NCBI GenBank assembly: GCA_030652035.1
Contig: JAUSBJ010000035.1
Span: 1 to 64,000 of the forward strand
From: Sulfurimicrobium sp.
Lineage (GTDB): Bacteria > Pseudomonadota > Gammaproteobacteria > Burkholderiales > Sulfuricellaceae
Direction: 5' to 3'
Length of the DNA: 64,000 bases
This document shows, piece by piece, positions 34,784 to 44,026 of this stretch. The notes under the pieces are model-generated. The model was not told where the DNA came from. It ran no database searches and worked only from the letters and a program-made list of their open reading frames with translations. Every line of letters starts with the position of its first letter. The stretch's first letter is position 1. The position numbers and the translations under genes are program-made.

Positions 34784-37561
34784 ATGCCTGATTTCAACCC
34801 GAACACCCCAAAAACCCTGCCGGGGAACGGCACCCGAAGCGAAGAATATTACAGGGCGCTTTTCACCCTCATCCCGGACGGGGTGGTGATCATCGACCCG
34901 GAAACCACCCTGCCACTACAGTTCAACCCTTCCGCCCACCAGCAACTGGGCTACACGGCAGAAGAATTCTCCACCCTCGGCGTTTCCAATTACGAGGCTG
35001 AAGAAAGCCCGGAAGCAACCCGTGCGCACATTGAAAAAGTCCTCCGCAACGGGCGGGATGACTTCGAAACCCGGCACCGCAGGAAAGATGGCACGCTGAT
35101 GGACGTCAAGGTCAGCGTCCTGATGATGGATATTGCCGGCAAGCCGTGCTTCATCTGCATCTACCGCGACATCAGCGCGCACAAACAGGCCAAGCTTGAA
35201 CTCCAGCGCTCCGAAGCGATCCTCTCCACCATCGTGGACAATATCCCGGCGATGGTATTCCTGAAGCAGGCCGGAGATCTGCGTTTCGAGATGCTCAACC
35301 GGGCGGGTGAGGATCTGCTCGGCCTCTCGCAGCAGAATATCGCAGGGAAAAACGACTATGACTTTTTTCCCCGCGAACAGGCCGATTTTTTTACCGCCAA
35401 CGACCACGCAGTGCTGTCCAGCCGGGAACTTAAAGACATCCCGGAAGAACCGATCCGCGTGCACAACGGTGAAACCCGTTTCTTGCATACGCGTAAAATC
35501 GGCATCTACGACCCGGCAGGCAAGCCAACGCATCTGCTGGGCGTTTCGATCGACATCACCGATCACAAAAAGGCCGAGGATGCCTTGCTGCGCGAACACG
35601 ATTTTGCCACCAGCCTGATCGAAACCGCACCGGTAATCATCCTGCTGCTCGACACCCAGGGCATGATCCAGCACGTCAACCCCTATTTCGAGGAACTCAG
35701 CGGCTACCGGCTGGACGAGATCAAAGGCAAGGAATGGTTCTCCAGCTTCCTGCCCACGCGCGACCAGGCCCGCATCCGCGCATTGTTCCAGACCGCCGTT
35801 CACGACAAGCCAACGCGTGGCAACATCAATACCATCGTCATTCGCAGCGGCGAGGAGCGCGATATCGAATGGAACGACCAGGCCATGCGCGATGCAGAGG
35901 GCAAGGTTACATCGGTGCTCGCCATCGGGCTGGACGTCACCTCGCGCAAAAACATGGAAGTGGCGTTGCGCATGAGCGAGGAACGCCTGAATGAAGCTCA
36001 GCGCATTGCCCAGGTGGGGAGCTGGGAACTGGAGCTGGTAAGCGGCAAGCTGTTCTGGACCGACGAAATCTTCCGCCTCTTCGAGATCGACAAGAGCCAG
36101 TTCGGCGCCACCTACGAGGCTTTTCTCAACGCCATTCATCCCGAAGACCGTGACTCGGTCAACCGGGCTTACACCCACTCGCTCGAAACCCGAAAACCCT
36201 ACGAAATCACCCACCGGTTGCTGATGCGCGACGGCCGCATCAAGTGGGTGCATGAGCGTTGCACCTCGGACTTTGACATCAATGGCAAACCATTCCGCTC
36301 AGTGGGCACGGTGCAGGACATCACCCGGCAATGGCAGGCGGAGGAAAAACTGCGCCAGATGAATGAAACGCTCGAAGCACGAGTGGCCGATCGCACATTC
36401 GATCTGATGCGTGCCAAGGAGGAAGCCGAACGCGCCAACAGCGCAAAGTCTGAATTCTTGTCCCGCATGAGCCACGAACTGCGCACGCCGTTGAATGCGA
36501 TTCTGGGGTTCGGGCAGTTGCTCGAATCGGACATGAGAAACCCGCTTGCACCGGATCAGCAGGACAATATTCACGAGATTCTGCACGCCGGCAGCCACCT
36601 GCTGGAACTGATCAACGAAATACTTGATCTGGCGCGCATCGAAAGCGGCCGGCTCGAATTGATGCCCGAAGCGGTGCCCATCAGGCCACTGGTCGATGAA
36701 TGCGTAGCACTGATGCAGTCCCTGGCTTGGCAGCGCAACATCCGGCTGAGCGCAGACGCCGCTTGCGGTTGCGCGATCCAGGGCGACCGGCTGCGCCTGC
36801 GCCAGATTCTGCTCAACCTGCTCTCCAATGCCATCAAATACAACCAGGAAGGGGGAAGTGTCGAAATCGCCTGCCATCTCGCGCCACCGGGCCGCATCAG
36901 AATCAACGTGCGCGACAGCGGACGCGGCATTCCATCCGATGCGATGACGCGCCTGTTCAAGCCGTTCGAGCGCATCGGTTCCCCCTACGACGGCATCGAG
37001 GGCACCGGCATCGGGCTGGCCCTCGCCAAAAAGCTGACTGAAGCCATGGACGGCGTCATCGGCGTCGAGAGCATGGATGGCGAAGGGAGCACATTCTGGA
37101 TCGAACTCCCTCTTGCTGCTGCTGAAATCCCTATTCCCGCCATGGAAAGCAAGGCGGCAGAGCACATCGTGCGCGCCACTTCGCGCACCCTGCTCTACAT
37201 TGAAGACAACCCCGCCAACCTGCGTCTGGTAAAAAAAATCATTGCCGGGCGTTCAGGACTGGCGCTGCTCGATGCCCATACCGCGGAACTGGGACTGGAA
37301 ATCGCCCGGGCGTTCCAGCCCGACATCATCCTGCTCGACATCAATCTGCCCGGCATGGACGGTTATGAGGCATTGCGCGACTTACAGAACAACCCGGCCA
37401 CCTGCCACATCCCCGTCATTGCCATTACCGCCAATGCCATGGAGCGCGATGTAGAAAGAGGCTTGGCCGCCGGCTTTGTTGACTACCTGACCAAACCCAT
37501 TCAGATACCGCGCTTTTTCGCACTGCTCGATGAACTGCTGGAACCGGCTCGCAGCGATTAG
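34784..37561 (+). CDS. Hybrid sensor histidine kinase/response regulator, four PAS domains
   Basis: A 925-aa soluble protein paralogous to the preceding kinase. Four PAS/PAC modules (about 20-140, 145-265, 275-390, 400-525) are followed by HisKA with His564 in MSHELRTPLNAILGFG, HATPase_c (NLLSNAIKYN, DSGRGI, GTGIGLAL) and a receiver with Asp852 in IILLDINLPGMDG. The last PAS and all catalytic parts closely resemble the first kinase, suggesting duplication with an added PAS. It probably acts in the same circuit; no cognate output regulator is adjacent. Confidence 0.94.
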   Translation: MPDFNPNTPKTLPGNGTRSEEYYRALFTLIPDGVVIIDPETTLPLQFNPSAHQQLGYTAEEFSTLGVSNYEAEESPEATRAHIEKVLRNGRDDFETRHRRKDGTLMDVKVSVLMMDIAGKPCFICIYRDISAHKQAKLELQRSEAILSTIVDNIPAMVFLKQAGDLRFEMLNRAGEDLLGLSQQNIAGKNDYDFFPREQADFFTANDHAVLSSRELKDIPEEPIRVHNGETRFLHTRKIGIYDPAGKPTHLLGVSIDITDHKKAEDALLREHDFATSLIETAPVIILLLDTQGMIQHVNPYFEELSGYRLDEIKGKEWFSSFLPTRDQARIRALFQTAVHDKPTRGNINTIVIRSGEERDIEWNDQAMRDAEGKVTSVLAIGLDVTSRKNMEVALRMSEERLNEAQRIAQVGSWELELVSGKLFWTDEIFRLFEIDKSQFGATYEAFLNAIHPEDRDSVNRAYTHSLETRKPYEITHRLLMRDGRIKWVHERCTSDFDINGKPFRSVGTVQDITRQWQAEEKLRQMNETLEARVADRTFDLMRAKEEAERANSAKSEFLSRMSHELRTPLNAILGFGQLLESDMRNPLAPDQQDNIHEILHAGSHLLELINEILDLARIESGRLELMPEAVPIRPLVDECVALMQSLAWQRNIRLSADAACGCAIQGDRLRLRQILLNLLSNAIKYNQEGGSVEIACHLAPPGRIRINVRDSGRGIPSDAMTRLFKPFERIGSPYDGIEGTGIGLALAKKLTEAMDGVIGVESMDGEGSTFWIELPLAAAEIPIPAMESKAAEHIVRATSRTLLYIEDNPANLRLVKKIIAGRSGLALLDAHTAELGLEIARAFQPDIILLDINLPGMDGYEALRDLQNNPATCHIPVIAITANAMERDVERGLAAGFVDYLTKPIQIPRFFALLDELLEPARSD

Positions 37562-37619
37562 GCATGGCGCACAAGGAAAATCAGCTTCTCACAGTGAACC
37601 ACCTGACGAGAATAATCGG

Positions 37620-37724
37620 GTGAAGGCCAAGAACCGGATGATTTACCGCCTTGCCTGGCTGGCCGTTGCTGCCTGGAGCGCGATTATATTGCACGAACGG
37701 CTGCTCCGAAAAAAAGAGGTTTGA
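37620..37724 (+). CDS. Possible 34-aa single-helix membrane peptide
   Basis: A short frame starts at GTG 37620 (or ATG 37638, 28 aa) and ends directly at the ATG of the next gene (37725). The peptide is a basic N-terminus, one hydrophobic helix (IYRLAWLAVAAWSAIIL) and a basic tail (RLLRKKEV), the usual form of small inner-membrane proteins. No strong ribosome-binding site is seen. The abutting junction with the GNAT gene suggests translational coupling. No homologue is known to me. Confidence 0.4.
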   Translation: MKAKNRMIYRLAWLAVAAWSAIILHERLLRKKEV

Positions 37725-38651
37725 ATGCTGCTACGCCCGCTTACCGATGACGATCGCAGCGCCTACTCGCACATGCTGCATCGCGCCTTCAACACCTGGT
37801 ACGGCGCGCGCGGCTGGCCGGGGGATTATTTCGGCTGCGCACCGGAGCAGGCCGGCATTTTTCTCGACATCTATGGCGACATCAGTCCCGGCCACAGCGT
37901 GGCCGCCTTCGACCCCGGCAGCGGCGAAATCATGGGGGCCTGCTTTTACCATCCGCGCGAACATCATGTCAGCCTCGGCGTGATGTCGGTGAGTCCGGAT
38001 TATTTCAAGCGCGGCGTGGGACGGACACTGGTCAACCACATTGTCGATTTCACCGAATCCAACCAGTATCCTGCGCTGCGTCTGGTGGGCAGCGCCATCA
38101 ACATGGATTCTTTTTCGCTCTACAACCGCTCCGGCTTCATCCCGCGCGGCAGCTACCACGACATGGTGATCGCGGTGCCGCCCGGCGGACTCGCGGCGCA
38201 CTACCCCCTGCGCGAGCGGGTACGCAAAGCCACCCTCGCCGACATCGATGCCATGGCCGCACTGGAAATGGAAGTGAGCGGCATCAGCCGCATCAACGAC
38301 TACCGCTACGCCATCGAAAATCCGCGCGGCGCGCTGCATGCCCTGGTATTTGAGAACACCGACGGCACCATCGAAGGTTTCATGATCTCGATCCGCCACC
38401 CCGCCCTCAACATGCTCGGCCCCTGCGTGGCGCGCACCGAGAAGGCTACGCTGGCGCTGCTGCTGCAGGCGAGCGAGCGTTTTCGCGGCGAGGTGCCGCT
38501 GTTCGTGATTCCGATGGACAAGCGAGAACTGGTGGAAACACTATACGACTGGGGCGCACGCAACGTGGAAACGCACCTGTTCCAGGTGCGGGGAACGTTC
38601 CAGCCGTTCAACGGGGTGAGCCTGCCGAGTTTTCTGCCCGAGACGGGCTAA
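37725..38651 (+). CDS. GNAT-family N-acetyltransferase, two GNAT-like halves
   Basis: A 308-aa protein. The N-terminal half is a GNAT domain with acetyl-CoA-binding pattern VSPDYFKRGVGRTLVNHIVDF (about 85-105) and LVGSAINMDSFSLYNRSGF. The C-terminal half (about 165-300) begins a second, weaker GNAT-like domain (VRKATLADIDAMAALEMEVSG) lacking a clear R/Q-x-x-G-x-G/A loop. The substrate is unknown. It directly follows the possible 34-aa membrane peptide. Confidence 0.87.
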   Translation: MLLRPLTDDDRSAYSHMLHRAFNTWYGARGWPGDYFGCAPEQAGIFLDIYGDISPGHSVAAFDPGSGEIMGACFYHPREHHVSLGVMSVSPDYFKRGVGRTLVNHIVDFTESNQYPALRLVGSAINMDSFSLYNRSGFIPRGSYHDMVIAVPPGGLAAHYPLRERVRKATLADIDAMAALEMEVSGISRINDYRYAIENPRGALHALVFENTDGTIEGFMISIRHPALNMLGPCVARTEKATLALLLQASERFRGEVPLFVIPMDKRELVETLYDWGARNVETHLFQVRGTFQPFNGVSLPSFLPETG

Positions 38652-38715
38652 GCAGCATTTGATAACAGGATCTACCATCCAGTTTCAGCCAATTTCGAAT
38701 ATAGCGTGATTTTTT

Positions 38716-39003
38716 ATGCCAGATTCACCGGATGTCACCAAGTATCTCAGACTGCATGGCCGCGTGCAGGGCGTCTATTTCCGCGAGTCCATGTGCCGCA
38801 AGGCGGCGGAACTGGGCATCACGGGCTGGGTGCGCAACCGCCGCGACGGCACGGTTGAAGCCACGGTTCAAGGCACCCCGGAGGCGGTGGAAAAAATGCT
38901 TGCATGGGCGCGACTCGGGCCACCCTCCGCACAGGTGACGCGGATGGAAAGCAGCGAGGGCTCAGGCGCCTATGGCGAATTCATGCGCAGGGAAAGCGTC
39001 TGA
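38716..39003 (+). CDS. acyP: Acylphosphatase
   Basis: A 95-aa enzyme that hydrolyses acyl phosphates such as acetyl- or carbamoyl-phosphate. The active-site signature is complete: GRVQGVYFRESMCRKA, with the phosphate-binding Arg in FRE, and GWVRNRRDGTVEA with the catalytic Asn. Length and C-terminus are normal for the family. It stands alone, followed by a convergent protease gene. Confidence 0.95.
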   Translation: MPDSPDVTKYLRLHGRVQGVYFRESMCRKAAELGITGWVRNRRDGTVEATVQGTPEAVEKMLAWARLGPPSAQVTRMESSEGSGAYGEFMRRESV

Positions 39004-39031
39004 TCGCCCCGCCGGGGATGACATCCCCGCG

Positions 39032-39541
39032 CTATTCGGCCCGCTTGACGCGCAATATCATCTTGTCGTCAGACAAGATGAGGTCAACATAACGCAAGAA
39101 ATTGGCCCCCAACAGGGCAGGCTCCCCCAAGCCGGTCTTGATGCCCACGACAACACGCAAGCCATGGACACGGATGCCGCCGGCCTCCACGGTCAGGCCG
39201 TGAACAACTTCGCCCATGACTACGCCTCCGGCAGTCCTGAACTGCTCAGGCCTGCCGGAGGGCAAGCCTGCCCGGCGCGCGAAATCCGCGTCGACGGAAA
39301 CGGTAGTGGCCCCGGTATCCACCATGAAGTCCACCGCTTGCCCATTAATGGCGCCCGCCACGTAATAATGCCCATCCCTGGAACGGGGAATGACGATCTC
39401 GCCCTTGGCAATGCTTTCAACGGAAGCCACAGCGACCTTGGATTGCTGGTAGTGGTCGAAGCCCAAATAGGCGCCTGCAAACACAAGCATCCACACCGTC
39501 AATGCGGTTAAATGCCCCCATGGATAGCGCTTGGCATTCAT
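39032..39541 (-). CDS. Membrane-anchored retropepsin-like aspartic protease (TIGR02281 type)
   Basis: A 169-aa protein with an N-terminal membrane anchor (about 9-28) and a single aspartic-protease-like domain. The active-site loop is VDFMVDTGATTVSVD, and the partner motif ALLGANFL lies near the C-terminus. Such one-domain proteases act as dimers, as retroviral proteases do. The biological substrate is unknown. It lies upstream of, and on the same strand as, nothing obviously related; leuA follows downstream on its right but is transcribed in parallel from its own region. Confidence 0.87.
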   Translation of the reverse strand: MNAKRYPWGHLTALTVWMLVFAGAYLGFDHYQQSKVAVASVESIAKGEIVIPRSRDGHYYVAGAINGQAVDFMVDTGATTVSVDADFARRAGLPSGRPEQFRTAGGVVMGEVVHGLTVEAGGIRVHGLRVVVGIKTGLGEPALLGANFLRYVDLILSDDKMILRVKRAE

Positions 39542-39667
39542 CGCCCCTGCCGCCTCATTCCACGCCGGACACCGGCTCTTCGATGCCGCCGGAATAGCCG
39601 CAAGCGGCAGGGGGGCCCTCCACCCGGCAAGGGCCCCGCTCAGGGAAACAGGTGCAGAGCCGCACCG

Positions 39668-41203
39668 TCATACCTGCGGATGCGCCCGCTCCAGCTTGCT
39701 GTGCAGCTTGTTGAGCGCATGCAGGTAGGACTTGGCAGAGGCGATCACGATGTCGGTATCCGAACCCTGGCCGTTGACGATGCGCCCGCCCTTGGACAGG
39801 CGTACCGTCACCTCGCCCTGCGCATCGGTGCCGCTGGTGATGTTGTTCACCGAATACAGCTGCAGTTCCGCGCCGCTCTTGATGATGGAATCAATCGCCT
39901 TGAAGGCCGCGTCCACCGGCCCGCCACCATCCGCTTCGGCCTGTTCTTCCGCGCCATTCACCGCCACCACCACCGTGGCGTGCGGGGTTTCCCCGGTTTC
40001 CGAGCACACTTTCAAGGACACCAGCCTGAAATGCTCCTGCTCCAGCGCGGCGGCTTCGTCGCTCACCAGCGCCTGCAGGTCTTCGTCGAAAATCTCGTGC
40101 TTCTTGTCCGCCAGTTCCTTGAAACGGGCAAACGCACCGTTGAGCGCATCCTCCGAGCCCAGTTCGATACCGAGTTCCGACAGACGGGTTTTGAAGGCGT
40201 TGCGGCCGGAATGCTTGCCCATCACCATCTTGTTGGCGCTCCAGCCCACATCCTCGGCACGCATGATTTCGTAGGTTTCGCGGTGCTTGAGCACGCCGTC
40301 CTGGTGAATGCCCGACTCGTGCGCAAAGGCGTTGGCGCCGACGATGGCCTTGTTTGGCTGCACCACGAAGCCGGTGATGGAAGACACCAGGCGGCTGGCC
40401 GGCACGATCTGGGTGGCGTCGATCTGGGTATCGCAGCTAAACACGTCCTGGCGCGTACGCACCGCCATCACGATCTCTTCCAGCGAGGCGTTGCCGGCGC
40501 GCTCGCCCAGCCCGTTGATGGTGCACTCCACCTGGCGCGCGCCGTTGAGCACGGCCGAGAGGGAGTTGGCAACTGCAAGGCCGAGGTCATTGTGGCAGTG
40601 CACCGAAAAAATCGCCTTGTCGGCATTGGGAATGCGCTCGCGCAATCTGGCAATCAGGGCGCCGAACTGGTGCGGCATGTTGTAGCCCACGGTATCGGGG
40701 ATATTGAGCGTGCCGGCACCCGCGTCGATCACCGCCTCAAGCACGCGGCACAGGAAATCCGGATCGGAACGGCCGGCATCCTCGGGCGAGAACTCGACGT
40801 TGTCAGTCCACTTGCGCGCCCATTTCACCGCCTTGACCGCCTGCTCGACCACCTGATCCGGGCTCATGCGCAACTTCTTTTCCATGTGGATGGGCGAAGT
40901 TGCGATGAAGGTGTGAATGCGGCCGGACTGGGCGCCTTTCAGGGCTTCGCCGGCGCGGTCGATATCGCGCTCCAGCGCCCGCGCCAGACCGCACACCGTG
41001 CTGTCCTTGATGGCGTCGGCAACCGCTTTCACCGACTCGAAATCGCCGTTGGATGCGGCCGGGAAGCCGGCTTCGATGACGTCCACCCGCATGCGTTCCA
41101 GTTGCCGCGCGATACGCACCTTCTCTTCGCGCGTCATGGACGCGCCGGGGCTCTGTTCACCATCGCGCAAGGTGGTGTCGAATATGATCAATTTGTCTTT
41201 CAT
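39668..41203 (-). CDS. leuA: 2-isopropylmalate synthase
   Basis: A 511-aa enzyme that condenses 2-ketoisovalerate with acetyl-CoA, the first committed step of leucine synthesis. The HMGL-like catalytic domain carries [16 protein letters not shown], the metal-site pattern [14 protein letters not shown], and [13 protein letters not shown]. The C-terminal LeuA dimer domain, where leucine gives feedback inhibition, spans about 385-505. ATG 41203 has a TTGGAGT ribosome-binding site; an upstream in-frame TTG lacks one. A leucine-rich short frame and a hairpin lie upstream, suggesting attenuation. Confidence 0.95.
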   Translation of the reverse strand: MKDKLIIFDTTLRDGEQSPGASMTREEKVRIARQLERMRVDVIEAGFPAASNGDFESVKAVADAIKDSTVCGLARALERDIDRAGEALKGAQSGRIHTFIATSPIHMEKKLRMSPDQVVEQAVKAVKWARKWTDNVEFSPEDAGRSDPDFLCRVLEAVIDAGAGTLNIPDTVGYNMPHQFGALIARLRERIPNADKAIFSVHCHNDLGLAVANSLSAVLNGARQVECTINGLGERAGNASLEEIVMAVRTRQDVFSCDTQIDATQIVPASRLVSSITGFVVQPNKAIVGANAFAHESGIHQDGVLKHRETYEIMRAEDVGWSANKMVMGKHSGRNAFKTRLSELGIELGSEDALNGAFARFKELADKKHEIFDEDLQALVSDEAAALEQEHFRLVSLKVCSETGETPHATVVVAVNGAEEQAEADGGGPVDAAFKAIDSIIKSGAELQLYSVNNITSGTDAQGEVTVRLSKGGRIVNGQGSDTDIVIASAKSYLHALNKLHSKLERAHPQV

Positions 41204-41232
41204 GACAGACTCCAAGGGAAATCTTTGGGCTT

Positions 41233-41260
41233 ATGCCTGGAAACGCATCGCTTCAGGCAT
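41233..41260 (-). promoter_or_regulatory. Hairpin in the leuA leader
   Basis: A 7-bp stem (ATGCCTG/CAGGCAT, 41233-41239 with 41254-41260) continues into a 5-bp inner stem after one bulged base, with a three-base loop. It lies between the leucine-rich short frame and leuA. No U-run follows, so it is not a standard intrinsic terminator; it could be an attenuation or pausing hairpin. Confidence 0.45.
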
Positions 41261-41296
41261 GCATATTAAAACTTTAGTGAGAGAGGGGGGAAGTAA

Positions 41297-41380
41297 TTAG
41301 CGCGCGAAGCGCAGCAGCAGCGCCAGACCACCGGCGGCTGTAAGCAGAAACTTGGATTGGAGATGAATGAAGAAGTCCAT
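41297..41380 (-). CDS. Possible leucine-rich leader peptide of leuA
   Basis: A 27-codon frame (ATG 41378-41380, TAA 41297-41299) precedes leuA by 93 bases on the same strand. It has seven Leu codons in 27, including GLALLLRF near the end. That is the layout of amino-acid-controlled leader peptides, though E. coli LeuL uses four adjacent Leu codons. The hydrophobic stretch FLLTAAGGLALLL also fits a small membrane peptide. No strong ribosome-binding site is seen. The rest of the gap to 41561 shows only the ribosome-binding site of the next rightward gene. Confidence 0.4.
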   Translation of the reverse strand: MDFFIHLQSKFLLTAAGGLALLLRFAR

Positions 41381-41561
41381 GAGCAAAAATATAATCGGTT
41401 TCGCAAAATCATGCAAGCAGACGGCAGCCTAATTTTCACCGAATATCACTTGTCCACCCCGCCCAAGCCCGGCACAATGAAAAACCGCCGCTCCAGCATG
41501 CGAGTGGCCGCAGAATTCCGCATCCTTCCGAACAACAGCGCGAAAGACAGGAGAATCCCTA

Positions 41562-42647
41562 ATGGAAAGAAGAAAATTTCTGAAGAATTTTGGCGCCGGC
41601 ATGGCCGCCGCTGGTGCGGCGACCCTGGCCGCCCCGGCCATGGCCAACTCGATGCCGGCCATCCGCTGGCGCATGGCCTCCAGCTTCCCGAAAAGCCTGG
41701 ACACGGTGTACGGCGGCGCGGAAATGCTGGCCGAGCGCGTCAAGCAGTTGACCGATGGCAAGTTCAACATCCGCGTCTTCGCCGGCGGCGAAATCGTGCC
41801 CGGCCTGCAGGTGCTGGACGCGGTGCAGCAGGGCACGGTGGAATGCGGGCATTCCGCTTCCTATTATTATGTCGGCAAGAACAAGGCCTATGCCTTCGAC
41901 TGTTCCATTCCCTTCGGCCTCAACGCACGCCAGCAGAACGCCTGGATGTATTACGGCGGCGGCTTGCAACTGATGCGCGAATTCTTCGCCAAGTCCAATG
42001 TCTACAACATTCCCGGCGGCAACACCGGCACCCAGATGGGCGGTTGGTTCCGCAAGGAAGTCAAGTCTCTGGCCGACCTCAAGGGCCTCAAGATGCGCAT
42101 TCCCGGCTTCGGCGGCGAAGTCATGTCGCGCCTCGGCGTGGTGCCGCAGACCCTGGCGGGCGGCGACGTGTACCCCTCCCTGGAACGCGGCACCATTGAC
42201 GCCACCGAGTGGGTCGGCCCCTATGACGACGAGAAGCTGGGCTTCTACAAGATCGCCAAGAATTACTACTATCCCGGCTTCTGGGAAGGCAGCACCCAGT
42301 TCAGCTTCTACATCAACCTGGCCGAGTGGAACAAGCTGCCCAAGCTCTACCAGCAGGCCCTTGAGGTCGCTGCCGCCGAGACCAATATCAACGTGATGGC
42401 CGAATACGACCACAAGAACCCCCAGGCCATCCAGCGCCTGATCAAGAACGGCGTCAAGGTGCATGCTTTCCCGCAGGACATCATGAAAGCCGCGCACAAG
42501 GCTGCGTTCGAGATTTTCGAGGAAGAAGCCGCCAAGAACCCCGATTTCAAGAAGATCTACGCCAGCTGGAAGCCCTACCGCGACCAGCAGTACCACTGGT
42601 TCGGCATGGCGGAAGGCGCATTCGCCAGTTTGGCCAGCTTGGGTTAA
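41562..42647 (+). CDS. TRAP transporter substrate-binding protein (DctP family)
   Basis: A 361-aa periplasmic binding protein. The N-terminus MERRKFLKNFGAGMAAAG is a twin-arginine type signal, cut near ANS (about 29). The DctP/TAXI fold is marked by IRWRMASSFPKSLD, GLKMRIPGFGGEVMSRLGVVPQTLAGGDVY and GTIDATEWVGPYDD. It captures a carboxylate-type solute, possibly a keto or dicarboxylic acid, and delivers it to the DctQM membrane units encoded convergently just downstream. An AGGAGAA ribosome-binding site supports ATG 41562. A shared terminator separates it from dctM. Confidence 0.93.
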   Translation: MERRKFLKNFGAGMAAAGAATLAAPAMANSMPAIRWRMASSFPKSLDTVYGGAEMLAERVKQLTDGKFNIRVFAGGEIVPGLQVLDAVQQGTVECGHSASYYYVGKNKAYAFDCSIPFGLNARQQNAWMYYGGGLQLMREFFAKSNVYNIPGGNTGTQMGGWFRKEVKSLADLKGLKMRIPGFGGEVMSRLGVVPQTLAGGDVYPSLERGTIDATEWVGPYDDEKLGFYKIAKNYYYPGFWEGSTQFSFYINLAEWNKLPKLYQQALEVAAAETNINVMAEYDHKNPQAIQRLIKNGVKVHAFPQDIMKAAHKAAFEIFEEEAAKNPDFKKIYASWKPYRDQQYHWFGMAEGAFASLASLG

Positions 42648-42663
42648 GCCTGAAGCAAGCGAT

Positions 42664-42691
42664 AAAAAACCCCGCCGAGGCGGGGTTTTTT
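42664..42691. terminator. Bidirectional terminator between dctP-like and dctM genes
   Basis: Stem CCCCGCC (42670-42676) and GGCGGGG (42679-42685) with a 2-base loop is flanked by six A residues on one side and six T residues on the other, so it can stop both converging transcripts. Confidence 0.9.
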
Positions 42692-42709
42692 GTTGGCGGA
42701 CGGTTTTGC

Positions 42710-44026
42710 CTAATGCTGCACCAGCCCCGGGAAAGCAATGATCAGCGCCACCATGATGACCTGGATGATCACGAAGGGGATCGCGCCCCTGTAAATGTCC
42801 GTGGTCTTCACCTCCTTGGGCGCCACGCTGCGCAGATAGAACAGGGAGAAGCCGAAAGGCGGGTGCATGAATGAGGTCTGCATGTTCACGCTCAGCAGCA
42901 CGCCGAACCACACCAGGTCGATGCCCAGCTTGTGCGCGGCAGGCGCCAGCAGCGGCACCAGGATGAAAGCGATCTCGAAAAAGTCGATGAAGAAGGCCAG
43001 CAGGAACACCAGCAGGTTGACCACCAGCAGGAAGCCGATGACGCCACCCGGCATGCCGGTGAGCAGGCCCTCCACCCACAGGTCGCCGTCCACGCCACGA
43101 AAGATCAGGCTGAACACGGTTGAACCGATCAGGATGAAGAGCACGAAGCTGGTCAGCTTGGCGGTGGAATCCATGGCCTGCTTCAACAGCGAAAAATTCA
43201 GGCGGCGATGCGCCAGCGCCAGCAGCAGGGCGCCGGTGGCGCCCATGGCGCCGCCCTCGGTGGGGGTCGCCACGCCGACAAAAATGGTGCCCAGCACCAG
43301 GAAAATCAGCAGCAGGGGCGGCACCATGGTGGTCATGACCCGCCGCATCAGGGCTGCTCCATGGAGGGTGCGGGCTTCCAGCGGCAGGGCCGGCGCGGCG
43401 GCGGGATTGATGAGGGTCACCAGCAGGACGAAGACGAAATAGAAACCCGTCAGGATCAGCCCCGGCACCATCGCACCCTCGTACATGTCGCCCACGGAGA
43501 CGCCGAGCTGGTCCGCCATGACGATGAGCACCAAGCTGGGGGGAATGATCTGGGCCAGGGTGCCGGACGCGGCGATCACGCCGGAGGCGAGAGAACGGGA
43601 ATAGCCGTAGCGCAGCATCACCGGCAGGGAAATCAGGCCCATGGCGATGACCGAGGCGGCGACCACGCCGGTGGTGGCCGCCAGCAGGGTGCCGACGATG
43701 ATCACCGCATAGGCCAGGCCGCCGCGCATGGGGCCGAACAACTGCGCCATGGTGTCCAGCAGCTCCTCGGCCATGCCGCTCCGCTCCAGGATCAGCCCCA
43801 TGAAGGTGAAGAACGGGATGGCGAGCAGGGTCTGGTTGCCCATGATACCGAAGATGCGCTCGGGCAGGGCCTGGAACAGGCTGGCGTGGAGCAAGCCCAC
43901 CTCCATCCCTACCAGACCGAACAGCAGGCCCACGGCGCCAAGGGAGAAGGCAACCGGGTAGCCGATGAGGAGGAACAGAACCAGGGTGCCGAACATCACC
44001 GGCGCCATCATTTCGAAACTCATCAT
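42710..44026 (-). CDS. dctM: TRAP transporter large permease
   Basis: A 438-aa inner membrane protein with about 12 helices, the DctM/TRAP-T large subunit that carries out Na+-driven transport. Typical blocks include GTLAQIIPPSLVLIVMADQLG, TEGGAMGATGALLLALAHRRLN and NMQTSFMHPPFGFSLFYLRSVAP. Its start overlaps the end of dctQ by 4 bases. It converges on the substrate-binding protein gene, so the three components lie together but on opposite strands. Confidence 0.94.
   Translation of the reverse strand: MMSFEMMAPVMFGTLVLFLLIGYPVAFSLGAVGLLFGLVGMEVGLLHASLFQALPERIFGIMGNQTLLAIPFFTFMGLILERSGMAEELLDTMAQLFGPMRGGLAYAVIIVGTLLAATTGVVAASVIAMGLISLPVMLRYGYSRSLASGVIAASGTLAQIIPPSLVLIVMADQLGVSVGDMYEGAMVPGLILTGFYFVFVLLVTLINPAAAPALPLEARTLHGAALMRRVMTTMVPPLLLIFLVLGTIFVGVATPTEGGAMGATGALLLALAHRRLNFSLLKQAMDSTAKLTSFVLFILIGSTVFSLIFRGVDGDLWVEGLLTGMPGGVIGFLLVVNLLVFLLAFFIDFFEIAFILVPLLAPAAHKLGIDLVWFGVLLSVNMQTSFMHPPFGFSLFYLRSVAPKEVKTTDIYRGAIPFVIIQVIMVALIIAFPGLVQH

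Noticed and set aside
39512-41269. A 585-codon open frame on the plus strand
   Set aside because: It is the antisense shadow of leuA, typical of GC-rich DNA; no motif is visible.
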